Origin: Ceratotherium simum simum
Lineage: Eukaryota > Chordata > Mammalia > Perissodactyla > Rhinocerotidae
Assembly: GCF_000283155.1 (NCBI RefSeq)
Contig: NW_004454160.1
Coordinates: forward strand, 10,457,424 to 10,521,423
Length of the DNA: 64,000 nt
Direction: 5' to 3'
The notes below the pieces were generated by a model, which worked only from the letters and a program-made list of their open reading frames with translations, searched no databases and was not told the origin of the DNA. Each line of letters begins with the position of its first letter. Positions within the stretch are counted from its first letter, which is position 1. Below, piece after piece: positions 1-12,689 of this stretch. A program made the translations under genes and the position numbers.

Positions 1-92
1 AACATCGCACCTCAGGACCTTTGCACCTGCTCTTTCTCAGTGCTCAAATGTCACCTCTAGGGAGGCCTTCATTGACCACCCTGTTTGAAACT

Positions 93-148
93 ACACACAC
101 ACACACACACACAGCATGCACACGTGCACACATACACACACACACACT
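93..148. repeat. (CA)n microsatellite, interrupted
   Basis: Two CA runs separated by GCATGCACACGTGCACACAT. Confidence 0.9.
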
Positions 149-2514
149 CCCTGTACCTCTGCCCAGCTTTATTTTTCTTCTTATCATTTATCACCAATTG
201 ATATCTGTTTTTTGTTTGTTTGTTTGTTATTTCTCTCCCCAACTAGAATGTGAGCTCAATCAGAGGAGGAACTGTCATCTGTTTGATGTTCATTCTTCTC
301 CTAGTTGATTCACACTGGCTCCTTTAATACCCTGTAACTTAAATTCTAAGATATAAAGTTAACTGCTATTAAGACATCTTATATTAGATGATAAGGGAAT
401 GAGAGAGGGAAAGAAAACAAAGACATTCACTTAATGGAAATAGATACATAAACATATTCACAAGGAAGCACAGTCCTTGTTTCTATAACTACCTTCTTCC
501 ACGGGCCACTCCCATTCCCTGTGCCCTCAGCAAACACCTTCATTGGCTGTGGTCCTTGCCAGGGTCGGGGCAGGGGGTGCTGGGCATGTAGTAGGCCCCC
601 AAACAATATTCATTGAGTCAATGAGGAAGAGGCTGATTTACACATATCACAGGAAGGAGACAGAAGACAGGAGCCAGTCTCTGATTTGTGTAGACAGCCA
701 GAATAGATAAACTGACTTTAAAAAGTTTTACTCCCAAGATAACTATGCAATTTACCACCCAGATCAGAGAACAATCTCTTGTCAGTTTTCATTTCCCAAG
801 GCGCTATGACACCATCAGAGGGCTGTCACTCTGGCTGATGCTGAGGACCTACCTGCCTCAGTTTCCCCACATCTGTGGAGGGTGGGGTTCACAATGGCTC
901 TCTCAGGGCTGGATGAGTAGGAGCACTTAGACACGGGGAGGCAGCACGCAGAGCAAGGCAGAGGCAGTCCCTCGTGCCCCTGCACACCTCCTTCCTCACG
1001 TCCCTGTGGATGGCATTTTCCAATGCCCTTACTTGTGCCTCTAACAAGGCCCAGGGGCCCCTGGGAGACAGCCACCTGGGGTTCCTGCTGGTGACGCGAC
1101 AGTGCTCCACTCTTCCTGCAGGCCTGGAGCACCTACCTCTGCAGCGGCTTCTCCTGAAGATTGTGAACCCAAGTGTTGCTCAGGGCAACCAGGTCCAGCC
1201 AGGAAGACCAACTCCAACTGCAGCTTTCTGAAGGTCCAGTGCTAGCCCTCACCCAGCTGTACACCCCAGAGAGACACGCTGGACTCAGAGCTCCGTGAGG
1301 GCAGGGGAAGGACCTGTTTGCTCACTATCAGATCCCCATTCCCAGCAGTGGTGCCTGGCCGCGAAACGCACTTGACACATGGTGCCAAACAGTTACAAAG
1401 GCAGCTAGCAAGACAGGTGGTGAAGCTGGGGGGTGGGAGGGCTCCTTGGGGTCAGCCCCCCATCCAGAAGCCCCATAGAGAGGGAATTCTGGGGAATGGA
1501 ATTTAGGCTAGTCAAGCCAGGCCACCACAAAGCCATCACATACCTCATGGGCTTAAATTTGCAGAAATCTATACTTCATGGTGACACACTGTCACAGTTC
1601 ACAAAGTGCATCTGAATTCCATTGTGTTGCATAATCATGACAGGTCTCTAAAGGGAATTTAATTATTTCTACTGGTGACTCACCCAACCTCACACACAGC
1701 TGGTGAGTGGCAAAGCTGGGACTTGAACCTGTGCTGACCTGACTCATTCCTGTCCGCACCGGAGAGTGAGTTTGATAAGGTGACAGAGGAAGAAAAGCTT
1801 TGGTTTCTAGGTGCACTTTAGAAAAGGCCGAAGGAAGGGAGACCCAGGCTTTCAAGACAATCTTTGCCTAAATTGTGGTTGTGTTGGTCCCATTCTGGAT
1901 GATGACAAGATCAGGGGTCATGAATAGGGGATTTTACTCTCCCACACATGGTGCTAAAAAGGCCACATTTCTTTCTCCAGATTAAATTTAATCTGCTTCA
2001 AACCTCTATCCTACCAGTCTAGAGGGAAACTCTATTTGCTATTACTGCCGTTTCCTTGCCTACCTATCCATCAGAGGTGAGCAAAACATTCAGGGAAGGG
2101 CCCACTGCTCTCTGGGCACTCTGTCCACATGGATATGCTCACTGACAAATTCTCACGTTCCCCGAAGGGTGGTGAGTCTCCTGGTTCTGGGCCAATTTGG
2201 GGCAAGGGTCTCTGTTGAAAGTCAATCTTCCCAGGGTACCTTGCAGCCATTGTCCTCAGGCCCTGCCACCTCCCTGGAGCCCAACAGGGAAGCGTGGCAC
2301 CAGTCCCAACCTTGGACCCCCCAACACTTCCCCTTTAGCCTGTTTTCCTCCAAAGCTTCCTCCCAGGCCCTCCTCCTACAAGACAATCCAGCATAATCTC
2401 CTCAATGATCCTAGAATTTTACAAAACAAAAGGTGGAAGGAAAGAGTGAGTGTTCTTCCTCTGCTCTTCCTATTCTGGGGACCTGACAACTGCTGCCCTT
2501 GTCCCTACTCGCCA

Positions 2515-2670
2515 ATAGTAGTGACAATGACAAACTCACTGAACATTTACTATCTTCTAAGTACTTCTCTTGTGTTCGTTCGTTTAATCCTGTTAACAGG
2601 TCTCTAAGGTCCATGGTACTATTACGCGCCACTCTTACACATGAGGAGACAGAAGACACGTCAAGGTCAG
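2515..2670 (-). repeat. MIR SINE relic
   Basis: Diverged MIR in reverse orientation (TAATCCTGTTAACAGGTCTC, then CACATGAGGAGACAGAAG). Confidence 0.55.
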
Positions 2671-2859
2671 CCCCGCCCACAAGCAGCTCCCAGCATGCAC
2701 TCCTGGCCTGTGCTCCAACCACTGCTCTGCGCCATCTCTCACCTAAATCTGGTGTAAGGCAAAGTCAAGTCACAAACTGAGATTGCAATGAATTATCCCA
2801 CCACCCCGGTGGGACAATTCCCCAGTAGGGAAGGGGAGTGAAGGATTCAGATACTGGTT

Positions 2860-3030
2860 CTGCTATACTCCAGCTCCAGAAGTTCGGGGACTCACTTACT
2901 CTTTCTGAGTTTCAATCTTCTCAAATATAAAATGGGGTTAGTAATCCCAACCTCTCAAGCTTGTGAGAGGACCAAGAGAGAAAAAGCACGTGAGAGCTCT
3001 TTGTAAATTCTAAACTCTGTAGATGTTTCA
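2860..3030 (+). repeat. MIR SINE relic
   Basis: Forward MIR with TTTCTGAGTTTCAATCTTCTC, AAATGGGGTTAGTAATCCC and a following GTGAGAGGACCAAG. Confidence 0.55.
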
Positions 3031-3837
3031 CGTTAAGGTCTGGGGCAGAACGTCTGCCTCGCCAATGCCTGGGCTTGATAACCTTGGCCTTGGCAGGCAA
3101 CAAAAAAGACTGCTCAGTGCCACGTTTAGGTCACTGTACTGGGAGCTAGGGAACCAAGCAAGAAATTCTCTTAGAGAATTCTCTCTCGAGAGAGAGAGAG
3201 TTTGCTTTCCTGTGCTAAAGAGGCTAGAAAGCACACAACTACAATTCCCAGACTCCTTTGCAGCTAGGGCCCACATGTGACCGAGTTCCTCCAAGAAAAC
3301 TCCTTCAGGAGACTTGGGAGGGAGAGGAGGAGAGGAGGTATGGAGGTAGAAAGAAATGTGAGGCAGTAGCTGGGCAGAGGGAGAGTCCGTCTCCTGGGTC
3401 ACCTGTGGGAGGTTTCCAGCACCTTCTCCCTGGGTAGTGGGCAGCACAGCAGTGGTTTCCACCAGATCAGTCCTGTGGGATGCTCGGATATTTCTCCTGG
3501 CTTTGCAACATCTTGGTCCTCTCCAAGGTTGTATAAACTACCTAACACCCTCTAATAAATTCCTTTCTGCTTACTTCAGCCACAGTGGAATCTGTTGTCC
3601 CAGACTGGTATCAGAAGAGATTTCAAGCAAGAAACCCTCAAGGAAATGAGAATCTGGGACTGGTTTTTTGAATGAGTTGCATTTCCAGGCAACGGAGAGC
3701 TGGTTAGCATCAGCAGACAGGATATTGTTGGTGGACGGCGCATCGTGATGCAACAGCTACCGAGGTCTCCACGATAAGGTACCGGTGGGAGGGAAGGCTT
3801 TGGCGACTGAGCAGCTGCTGAAATAAACCTGTTAAAT

Positions 3838-4290
3838 AAACTTTTATTATGAAAAATTTCAAACAAACACAAAAATGCACCTGTTTCTCCAGTTATCCCA
3901 CCATCATTCCATCACTGTAGAAACTTTCTCGGTCCCAATTCACTGGATTATTCTGAAGCAAATCTAATATGCCATTTCATCCAGAAGAATTTCAATGTGC
4001 TTCTCTAAAAGGTGTCTTTTTATAGCATAACCACAATACTATCTCACATTTTAAAAATTAACACTAATTCCTTAATACTGTCAAACACCCAGTCAGTGTT
4101 CAAATTTCCCCAGTTGTCTTGCCTTTTCTTAAACTGTTCAAATCAGCATCCAAATAACTCCTCACATTGCAATTAGTTGATACAGCTCTTAAATCTCTTT
4201 TAATCTATAGATTTTTCTCCCTCTTTGTCTTTTTCTTCCTGTTGAAGAAACTGGGTCGTTTGTTCCATAGAATTTCCCACAGACCAACTG
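3838..4290 (-). mobile_element. Old LINE (L1-class) 3'-region fragment
   Basis: A long AT-rich run with phrases common to ancient L1 copies read in antisense, such as TTATTATGAAAAATTTCAAA, GTTCAAATTTCCCCAGTTGT and TGATACAGCTCTTAAATCTC. It is highly diverged and has no open frame of note. Subfamily is not assigned. Confidence 0.55.
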
Positions 4291-7200
4291 CCTTCTAGCT
4301 TGTTGGAAAGTTAAGATCTACATCTCCAAGACTCTTTCAGCTGAGGTTTCATCACAGCCTAGCTTCTCCCACACAGACACGTCCACACGTGACCTGTAGG
4401 TGGACGTGAGCCAGGCGAGAGGTGGCCCTTCAGCGTGCTGCTGGAGACATCCGAGTCCCCTGGGGCACACGTGGTGGGGGCTCTGGGCTCTCGTCCCTGA
4501 AACCCCAGGAGCCAAGCAGCAGGTGGGTGGCAGTCTGAGTGTTCCTCTTGGCTGTAGTGTACCTGGCTAAGTGTCCAAGCCTGGTCCTTTGGCCCTCCCA
4601 GGAATTCTGTAAACCATCTCCCTCCCTGTGATAAATCCCTTTAGGCATAAACTGGCCAGAGTGCATTCTGTTGACTGCAAAAGAGATCCATGGGGGAGGG
4701 GTGGATGAGAATAAGCCTTAATCCTCCACAGCACTTTAGAGTTTACAAACACCTTCACATACATCACGTCATTGGGTGCTCTTAACTATCCACAAGGAGG
4801 GCATTCTTGTCTCCATTGAACAGATGGGCCCACTGAGGGCAGACCAAGTGACCAACCCAACATCTCATGGTCAGGGAGTATCTCAAGACTCAATCCAAGT
4901 CTTCGGATTCCAGGTCTAACACTGTTCTCTCTCACCATCCTGCCTCCCTCTCCTCACGGCCTGCCATAGTACAGCATAGATGAGGGAGGTTCTGGGGCTC
5001 AGACGGCCCCAGGAAATGAGGCAGCACAGAGAGATGTAGAGTCTGGAGAAAGACTCCTCACTTCGCTCAAGATGAATATGCATCCTCCACGAACGTCTCT
5101 GCCCAGTGATGTCAGCTACGAGGCTACTTAGACAAAGTCTTGGGGTCTGAGCGTCCCAAGGCTTCTCTTCTCTCCTCCAGGCTGTGGTGGAGGGAGGAAA
5201 GGCAGCCATCCAGGCTAGAGCCTTCTCTGTCACCCCAACTCTGTCACCCAAGCCACTCCAGGGTCCCTGTTTTAGTGTATGTATGTGGAAGGGGGGTGCA
5301 CTTGGTGTTGGTCAGGGAAATGGAGGGGGGCTCAGGGCGACCCTGGGAGCACCGTTCAAGTTTAAGTAGCAGCAGTGGAGGTTGTCTGGATGAGAGGAGG
5401 GACCAGCAGGAGGAATTTGAGGGCGTCTCCTCTGCCCTCTCTGATGGACAGCAGCTTTGATCCTGGGGTCTGAGGCTCATAAATAACGTCCCAGGCGCGG
5501 GTGCCCTGGGACTTCTCCAAGGGCGGATGGCTGACAAGGCCCACTCAGCCAGGCCTCAGCCAGCAGACCCGGCCCCACTGCATAGGCCCTGACGGGTTTA
5601 CGGCCAGCCAGCCGACAGTAGTTACCTCAGATTTATCACCCTTCTACGAGGGCAGAGGGAGCCGCTAAAGGCTGCCAGGGAGCCCTTCAATCACCGTGAT
5701 GGGAAATGCTGTCGCAGGGAGCGGAGAGCAGGTAGGTAGGAGCCATCCTGGGGCTTGGGCTTCTTGCTGGCTCCTCAGGTTACAGTCCTTTCCAGAGGGG
5801 AATTTACAGCCCTAGAGCCCAGTGGAGCCAAGTAGCCCCCGGGGAGGAGCCAGGCCCCCAGGAGCTGGGCCAAGAGAATGAGGGTGCCCAGTGCCAGCTG
5901 GGCTGGCCTGGGCAGAGCCATGGAAGGAAGTGCAGGGACCCAGCATCCAGCCTGCTGGCCGCTGTGAGTGTGAGAGGCTGTGACTATGAGAGGTGGCTTA
6001 CTGCCACGCCCGACACTACGTGTGTGCCTATCTGGGCAGTTCCACTTCCCAGGCAGCATGTCCATCTGCAAGCAAGGCTGTGTGTGGTGACCCCGTGTGT
6101 GCAGAGGTGTGTGCCCTTTCTCTGGGCATGTCTGTTTTGGGGTCGATATCAGCAAACAGGTGCACATGTGTAATGAGGCCATTTCCTGCTGTACCCAAGC
6201 ACTGGGCTGGGCAGACGTGCCCGTGAATTAGTACTGCACATGTGGGCAGGTGGGGTGGGGGGTCAGGACATGTTCAAAGGCACTGGGTTCCGGGTCCCTG
6301 TCTGTGCCTGCCTGCTGGGTAAGTCTGGGTAAACACAAGAGAAGGAAGACAAGGAGACGAGCTAGTGGTGGTGTTTAATAGAAGGACCATGACTGAAAGA
6401 ATGGGAAGAAAGAGAAGGGGGGCAGGGAGTGGGCGGAGAGAGACAGAAGGAAAAGAGAGAGAGAGAGCTAAAAGGAAGCTCCCAGATGTCCCACAATGCA
6501 GCCAACTCAGCCCCAAATGTGGTCAGAGAGAACAGGAGGGGAAAGGCAGAGAAGGGGGACAGGAAGAAACACAGAAAGGACAGGGAGAGGAGACAGGTGA
6601 CCCAAGAGGGGAGGAGTGGGACGAGGCAGCCGGTGGGAACACCATCTGCTCCAGAGGGCAAGAGCCAGGCTTTGCAGCTGTTCTAACCTTAGCCATCTCC
6701 TTGAGCAACAGCTAGCTCGGCAGCAGGACCCTAACCCCGGGCAGCCTGCCCTCTGGCCACTCCTCTGCCACAGGCTGGCAGCCACCCAAGCCCAGCTCAG
6801 AGCACAGGGAGAGCGATGCAGGCTGGGGCAGGGATCTGCAAGGCAAGTGTGCCACCTGGAAGAGTTTACACAGAGAAGGGGGTCTCTGTCCTCAGACATA
6901 TGTGGGCTGATGTGCACGTGCATGCACCCTTGCAAAGCCCAACTGCCACCCAGTGCACAAATGCGTGCACTCACGTGTCCATCTCCAAGTCCCCATGTGT
7001 CCTATGAACATCCCTGTCCTGAGTAAATGAGGCATCACTTGAACACAGCAAAGCTGGTCCAGGCCACCCCCTCCAGCAGCGCCAGCAGTTTCTGGGCTTG
7101 GCTCTGCAAAGTCTTCCCTGTGTGTCCTTGAATTTGCTGTGTGGGATCTTCTGGCCAGGCTGCCTGGGCCAGGCCCGGTCAGCTGGGCTCCAGCAGCCTG

Positions 7201-7682
7201 AAGCCTGAAAGGCAAGGTCTGGACCTGGACACTGCAAGTTGCACAGAGCCTAGAGCTCACTTCTGCAAACCTGGCTCTACCACTGTAGACCCCACCCTAT
7301 GGGTGTGAGGTGTTCGGGGGTTGTCTATGTGTTTGTGGGGGTGCACCTTAGATGTGTCCGCATGTCTCTGTATCTCTAGGTGTCATGAGGCAGCCAGCAA
7401 GGAGAGATGCTGAGTGTGCTGAGCCAAGTGACAGTTCTCCAGGTGTGACATGTGGACCTCTGGGTGTCAGGAAAAGTCCTTCAGGTGCCCTTCGACTGCC
7501 CCCCTTTCCCATCCTTCTCCAGCTCAAATGCTACCTTCTACTTGAAGCCTCCCTGAGACTCAGCTGGAGCAACCACTCATCTATGCTCCCATGGCTTCTC
7601 GGCTGAACGTAACACTTTAATTGGTTTATTATCAGTGATTTCACGCACATAAAAATATATAATGACAAAACCAGCACCTGCT

Positions 7683-7815
7683 GTGGTGGACAGGCTGCAA
7701 GGCCACCATGTGGTGGGCCCCATGATCTCCACCCCCTCGTGTCCGGGCCTCTGTGAGATCCCCTCTCTCTGAATGTGGGTGGGACCTGTGACTTGCTTCT
7801 AAACTAATAAGTCAG
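7683..7815 (+). mobile_element. MLT1-like LTR fragment
   Basis: Contains CCCCATGATCTCCACCCCC, GAGATCCCCTCTCTCTGAAT and GGGACCTGTGACTTGCTTCT, which are typical of the 5' half of MLT1 LTRs, then ends abruptly. No internal region is present. Confidence 0.5.
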
Positions 7816-9629
7816 GCATCCAGGATTTCTGGAGCCCCTGGGACATTATAAGTTCCCCCGCTTCTCCAACATCTGCAAGAATTTTCATCCTGAGAGACCA
7901 TTTCCGGCCCCATCTTTCAGGATTACAGGCCAAAGCGATGCCACTAGCTACCAACACATCACATCTCCAGCATGATCTGTGGCAGGACGTAGGGGCTTCC
8001 CTGAGCCCCTCCGCTGCACCACGCAGCGAGGGACGGCAGAGGGCACGCTTCCCTCTAAACACCTTCTCAGGGAGACAAGCCTCCTCAGCTACCAACCTAA
8101 GTTCCTAGCACGAAGCCCGGCACACAGTAGGACCACCATCAGTGTTTAGTGATCGAAGAATAAAGGATTGATGAAATAGCACATGAACAAGATGCTGTGC
8201 CTGTTTCCATCAGAAAGACTACTTTACCAGGGACCAGAGGACGGAGGGTGTTGGCCTGCAGGTGACACAGGAAGGAGCTAGGAGGAGAAGCCAGATTTCC
8301 CTGTGGATAAGAACGCAAAGCTGGAAAACTGAATGTGGTGGCTGTCCGGAGATGCCTTTTACTCGAGCAAAGTTGTTACCTGTAGGGACCTGTTTCCTCT
8401 CATGGTGGGACAGAGGTGCTGTGGGGAATTAGGCAGCAAAGTTACACGCCCAAGGCTGTAGTTTGGAAAGAGTGCCTTCCGCATTCCCACCGTCCCTCAA
8501 GCAGTGACAGCAGAGATGGGAACAGGGAGCTTTCAGCTGGTTTGCTGGCACAGGTTTCAACTTGAAATACGGTGAAACTGAGCACAGGGAAGGATCTCCC
8601 TGCAGGCAACCCAAGAGCTAGGAGTCTCCAACAGAAGACGGTTCTAAGCCACCACTGTAGTGTGAAGGGCTGCTCTGCCCCAGCCTCCCAATACACCCCC
8701 ACCTGCTGTCCCCTGATACCTGTAAGTTCATCCATTAGGGGACAAAGCCTGTCACCTGATAGTGAGGAACACAGTTTTGAGTAGAACATCCCTGGGAGAG
8801 GTAACAAACAGGAGCAGTTCTCACAAAGTCCCAAGTGCTGGTGCATCCTCTCCTGTGCTCGGCTTTTTTAGGAAGGGACAGGAGCAGGGCCCTTGGGAAG
8901 GGTGGGGTCAGCAGTGGGAGGCAACCAGGGCACGGAAGGGCAGAACAACTTTCCTTCCTCCCAGTTTGGGACCGGAGTCACCCTCTCCTGCAGCATTGGG
9001 GACAGAGCAGTGGGGGCGCTGCTCTTGGCCAGCCCTGACACTCCTGCTAACTAGACAGAAAACAAAGGCTTCCCCAGTCCTTCATGCCAGCTTCTCAGCA
9101 AAAGGAATAAAATGGCTCACTTACTTTTATCGCTTACAGATTTCCTGGGAAATGGGCTATTAGATCCCGTAACGTAAAGATAATAGGCTCGTCCCCCTTG
9201 ACAAATGGCACAGCCCCAGCTCAAAGCGCTCACAGAACCATCAGGAGCCTCTCCTGTGTAGGACGGAGGGCCTGGGAGCAGGACCAGGACCTGGACAGGA
9301 ACTGAGGAACAGGCTGGGGCTCCCCCACCCTGAATCTGCAGGTGCTGGCCGCAGACACCCCATGCGGAGTCCTCAGTGCCCCAGGAGAGGTCATACCTGA
9401 TGTAGCTCATGTCCTCAGAGACCCCGACTCTCCTCTCCTCTTAGTAGAGGGGGCAGGGGCTGGGCCATTGGTAAAGGAGATGGTCGTTAGCTGAATGAGG
9501 GTGTCCCTCGCTCTGGGGGTGGGGAGGACGACTGCTACTAAGCAGGCTCACAGAGCCAGAGACATGGTTTCTGGGGTCTCTCCCTGCCACTGTGGCTGAC
9601 CCCACTCCTAGGAGCCCCCACTCTCAGGT

Positions 9630-9775
9630 GTACCGTCTTCACATCCAACCCCCACAGACACGAATGGGGTGAGTAGATACCATTATAGTAATCCCCATTA
9701 ACAGAGGAAAACCCTGAGCATCAGACAGGTGACAGAGGTTAACAAGGTCACGCAGCAAGGCAACAGCCGAGCCAG
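9630..9775 (-). repeat. MIR SINE relic
   Basis: Reverse MIR with CCCCATTAACAGAGGAAAAC and AACAAGGTCACGCAGCAAGG. Confidence 0.6.
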
Positions 9776-10117
9776 GACTGGAAGGGACAGGGCCAAGGAC
9801 AGAATGCCTCCCAGGGAAGTGGGATCTGCTTGTTCAAGACATCGTCCTTCACTCCTTCCCTCTGTCTCCATCACCCCGGATGTACATGACTGCAGGAACA
9901 GCACTTCAGGGATTTTGGGGGGCCAGGCTCTCAGTCAGCTCCCTACCCCCTCATACACAGGGTGTGGGGGTCCTCAGCCGTTGGCAAGGGCCACCCTCTC
10001 ACACCAAGAATAGAGAAAAGGGCTTGGCTGTCCTGTCGTCTGCGGGGACTGGCTCTCTAGGCCGAGCCCAGGGCCCTGCATGTGGCGGCTGCTGCCTGGG
10101 CATTTAGTCTCATTTAG

Positions 10118-10312
10118 TTTTTTTGTTTGTTTGTTTTTCACTGAGGAAGATTGGCCCTGAGCTAACATCTGTGCCAGTCTTCCTCTATTTTGTATGTGGG
10201 TCGCCACCACAGCATGGCTTGATGAGTGGTGTAGGTTCACGCCTGGGAACCAAACCCCGGCCACTGAAGTGGAGCGCACCAAACTTAACCACTAGGCTAC
10301 AGGGCCGGCCCT
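10118..10312 (-). mobile_element. ERE-type tRNA-derived SINE
   Basis: Read on the minus strand it begins AGGGCCGGCCCTGTAGCCTA, includes a pol III B-box-like segment, GGTTTGGTTCCC, continues through the characteristic GACCCACATACAAAATAGAG and ends in an A-rich tail, CAAACAAACAAAAAAAC. The 5' GGGCCGGCCC head and this body are diagnostic of equine repeat elements. Flanking duplications are not clear, which suggests an older copy. Confidence 0.85.
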
Positions 10313-11183
10313 GGACTCTAATTTTATGTGGCTGCTTTACTTGTCACATTTATGCCCTGTCTCTCCATCTCGGCTGCATGTTCCGTGAGGACAAGGACCC
10401 CGACTGGTACCAGTTTTGCTCCTGGGGAGCCTGGGCAGTGTTGGGCAGGAAATGGGGGTCAGTGACACCGACTGATTGATGAGACTTGGGGCAGGGGTGG
10501 GACATGGCTCCGTCCACGTTGGCCACAGGGAGTGGGTGACTGTGCAAACAGCCTTTGCTGCCTAGGCCTCAGCTTCCTGCTATTCCTAGTCTGTGTGTGT
10601 CTCCCTGAGAGCCCCAGGCCTAGCACACAGGAGGTGCTCTCCTCCCACTCCTGCTTCTGTTGTTCCTGTCCCTTAAGTCGTGGAAACAGCAACAGGCAGA
10701 CAGCAGGGACAGCCTCACCCGGAGGGCAAGGGGAAGCTACCTGACATTCCTCAACTCTTGGCTGTCGGTGGTCTTGGGGGTAGACGCCATGGCGTGAGGA
10801 TGGAGGAAAATGAACTCACATTGTCTGTCTTTCTGTCCCAAAGGAGAAAGAGGGTCTGTCTAGAACTATGGAAACTCCGAGCCTGGATGTTTGCTGACCC
10901 CCTGGGGGGTTGCTGGGCATGTTCAGGCACAGGTGCCCAGCCCCTTCCGGGCTGCCCATGGGGCAATCAAACTCCTTCTAGGGGATGGTGATGGGGGTGG
11001 ACTCATTCTGTGTTTCACATGGGGAACCACAGGCCCAAGAGACGACAGAGGGGTCCAGCTGCTCTGAAGTTTCACAAAGGGGTGAGGATGTATCTACATC
11101 ACAGGAACCAGTACGGACTCGTCAGGGAACACATAAGGATGAGGCAGGCGAATCTGAGCATGCAAACAAGTAGGACGAGCAGT

Positions 11184-11726
11184 TTACTGATCAGCCTCCT
11201 CCGCCGCCGCCTCCTCCTCCTCCTCCTCCTCCTCCTCCTCCTCCTCCTGGTCTCGGAGCTCTGAGGTCGTGGCCTCAGGCTCCCTCTCCCCTGGGGGCTC
11301 CACTAGTGGCTCCTCGGTCAGGAGGTACCGTGCCAGCTGCTCCAGGTCCCCCAGGCTTATCCTCTGCAGTCGCTCCTCATGCTCCTGCCTCATCAGCTGC
11401 AGCACTGCCTTGGCATCCTGAGCCCCAAAGTGTTTGGCTAAGACCTGGCCCAGATGGTGCCACAGCGGCTGGGACTGGTGGGCCTCCTCGGGCGCCGTCT
11501 TCTCCAGAGGCCGCATGATGACATTGATGGAGGCATTGGGCCCGATGCAGTAGTCGGAGAGATGCTTGTCATCGGCCAGAAGCTGGCCGCGGAAGAGCAG
11601 GTGCTGCTGCTCCTCTGGCACCTGCAGCCGCTTCGACACCAGCTTCTTGAGCATGGCCACGCTCTCCTGCCCCAACACCTTCAGGCTGCATCTCCAGCCA
11701 AGGAGGAGCTTGACCGTGAGGAACAT
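11184..11726 (-). CDS. UBL4B: Ubiquitin-like protein 4B (intronless)
   Basis: This is a single-exon 180-residue protein. Residues 1-72 form a ubiquitin-like beta-grasp fold, starting MFLTVKLLLG and including the LLFRGQLL segment that corresponds to the ubiquitin surface. The domain ends without a C-terminal di-glycine, so the protein is not expected to be conjugated. Residues about 87-136 (PLWHHLGQVLAKHF to LARYLL) form a helical segment matching the C-terminal region of UBL4 proteins. The tail, residues 161-172, is twelve consecutive glutamates followed by AAAEEADQ. The family is known as a retrocopy of X-linked UBL4A, a BAG6-complex component in tail-anchored protein handling, with testis-biased expression; that role is inferred here, not seen. 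The ATG at 11726 is chosen because family members start MFLTVKLL, although the frame stays open upstream to 11888. The start context is weak (C at -3, T at +4). Human UBL4B is about 174 residues as I recall. Confidence 0.95.
   Translation of the reverse strand: MFLTVKLLLGWRCSLKVLGQESVAMLKKLVSKRLQVPEEQQHLLFRGQLLADDKHLSDYCIGPNASINVIMRPLEKTAPEEAHQSQPLWHHLGQVLAKHFGAQDAKAVLQLMRQEHEERLQRISLGDLEQLARYLLTEEPLVEPPGEREPEATTSELRDQEEEEEEEEEEEEAAAEEADQ
11211..11246 (-). repeat. (GAG)12 trinucleotide repeat encoding poly-Glu in UBL4B
   Basis: Twelve uninterrupted GAG codons (CTC on the plus strand) encode residues 161-172 of UBL4B, and are followed by three GCG alanine codons. The purity of the codons points to replication slippage rather than selection on individual glutamates. 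The same region in human UBL4B is acidic but, as I recall it, shorter and mixed. Confidence 0.95.
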
Positions 11727-11890
11727 CGGGCAGAGGGCGGAATCAGGAGGCATCCATGCTCTGGCAGCTGCCCGAGGGTTAAGGGGCCCTACAGGAGAAG
11801 GTGGCTTCTCCCTGTCAATGGAAAGCCAGGACAATGGTCCCAGGAGGCCAAGAGCCCAGCCCCGGTCGGCAGCCACTGGCTGATGCACAG

Positions 11891-11898
11891 TGATGTCA
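11891..11898 (-). promoter_or_regulatory. CRE-like site upstream of UBL4B
   Basis: Read on the UBL4B strand this is TGACATCA, one mismatch from the TGACGTCA consensus of CREB/CREM, about 165 bases 5' of the start codon. CRE-type sites are common in promoters of post-meiotic germ-cell genes. No TATA box or CpG island was recognised near the UBL4B start. Functional use is an inference from one motif. Confidence 0.3.
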
Positions 11899-12689
11899 CA
11901 ATGCTGCCGGAGGGCTCACTTTCAGAGCAGGGCTTTCGGGAAGAATTAGAGGGACATCTTGGGCACAGAGCACCTTTCCTCCATGAGAGGAGAAAGGAGG
12001 GGAGGAGAGGAGAAAAGGAGGGCCAGGAAAGAAAACATAGGACCTGGAGAAAGGAGAGTGGGATAGGGAATGAGAGGATCCAAAGGACGGGGTGGCAGAA
12101 GGAAACACGTCCATGTTGATCCATTCAACACATGTGTACTGGGTGCCTTCTCTGCCAGGACCTGGCCCCAAGGAGAGATCGTCTCACAGTGGTCCTCTCT
12201 GCCCTCGTGAAGCTCTCAGTCTAGTGAGCTGGCTAACACGGATCAAGCGTCTTCTTTCTGTCAAGCTCTTTACATGCTCTCTTGGATTGGGTTTCCCAGA
12301 AGTGGACCCTGAGACACGGAATCAAGTGCACATGTGTAGTTGGGAGGTGATCCCAGGACATGCCAGGTGAGGGGTGAGGAAGTGAGCAAGGAAGGGAGGG
12401 AAGACAAAACTGCATTAATGAGCAGGTTGCCTTTGCAGGCAACTGGGAGTCTTTGATCCTGCTGGGTGCCCGGGGAGGCTGTGAGAATACACCTGAGTTG
12501 TACCCCCTGAGAGGCAAAGAAGCTGGATCTGTGCGCTCTGACTCCTGCCTTTGGTTCGTGGGGGAGCTGACTCCTTGGCTTCTGTGGCCCGCATAGGTGC
12601 AGAGCACACTCTTGTGACCAGAGAAAACCTCCGGGCAGAGCTTCGCAGGTGCGGCAGTAAGAGGCCATCAGGTCTCCAGGAAGGGGATA

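Larger units (their letters stand above)
1..11183. other. Intergenic DNA 3' of UBL4B
   Basis: There is no credible gene. Apart from the repeats listed, it holds scattered L2 and MIR scraps (about 235-300, 1280-1360, 1640-1735, 4725-4925, 7500-7600), a GA-rich stretch at about 6340-6620, and a unique-looking block at about 5560-5720 with retained CpGs that may be conserved. SLC6A17, expected further left from the human order, does not reach the window. Confidence 0.6.

Noticed and set aside
11727..11888. 54-codon N-terminal extension of UBL4B
   Set aside because: UBL4 proteins begin at MFLTVKLL; the extension has no recognisable ubiquitin-like content. It is kept only as a question about the promoter and 5' UTR.
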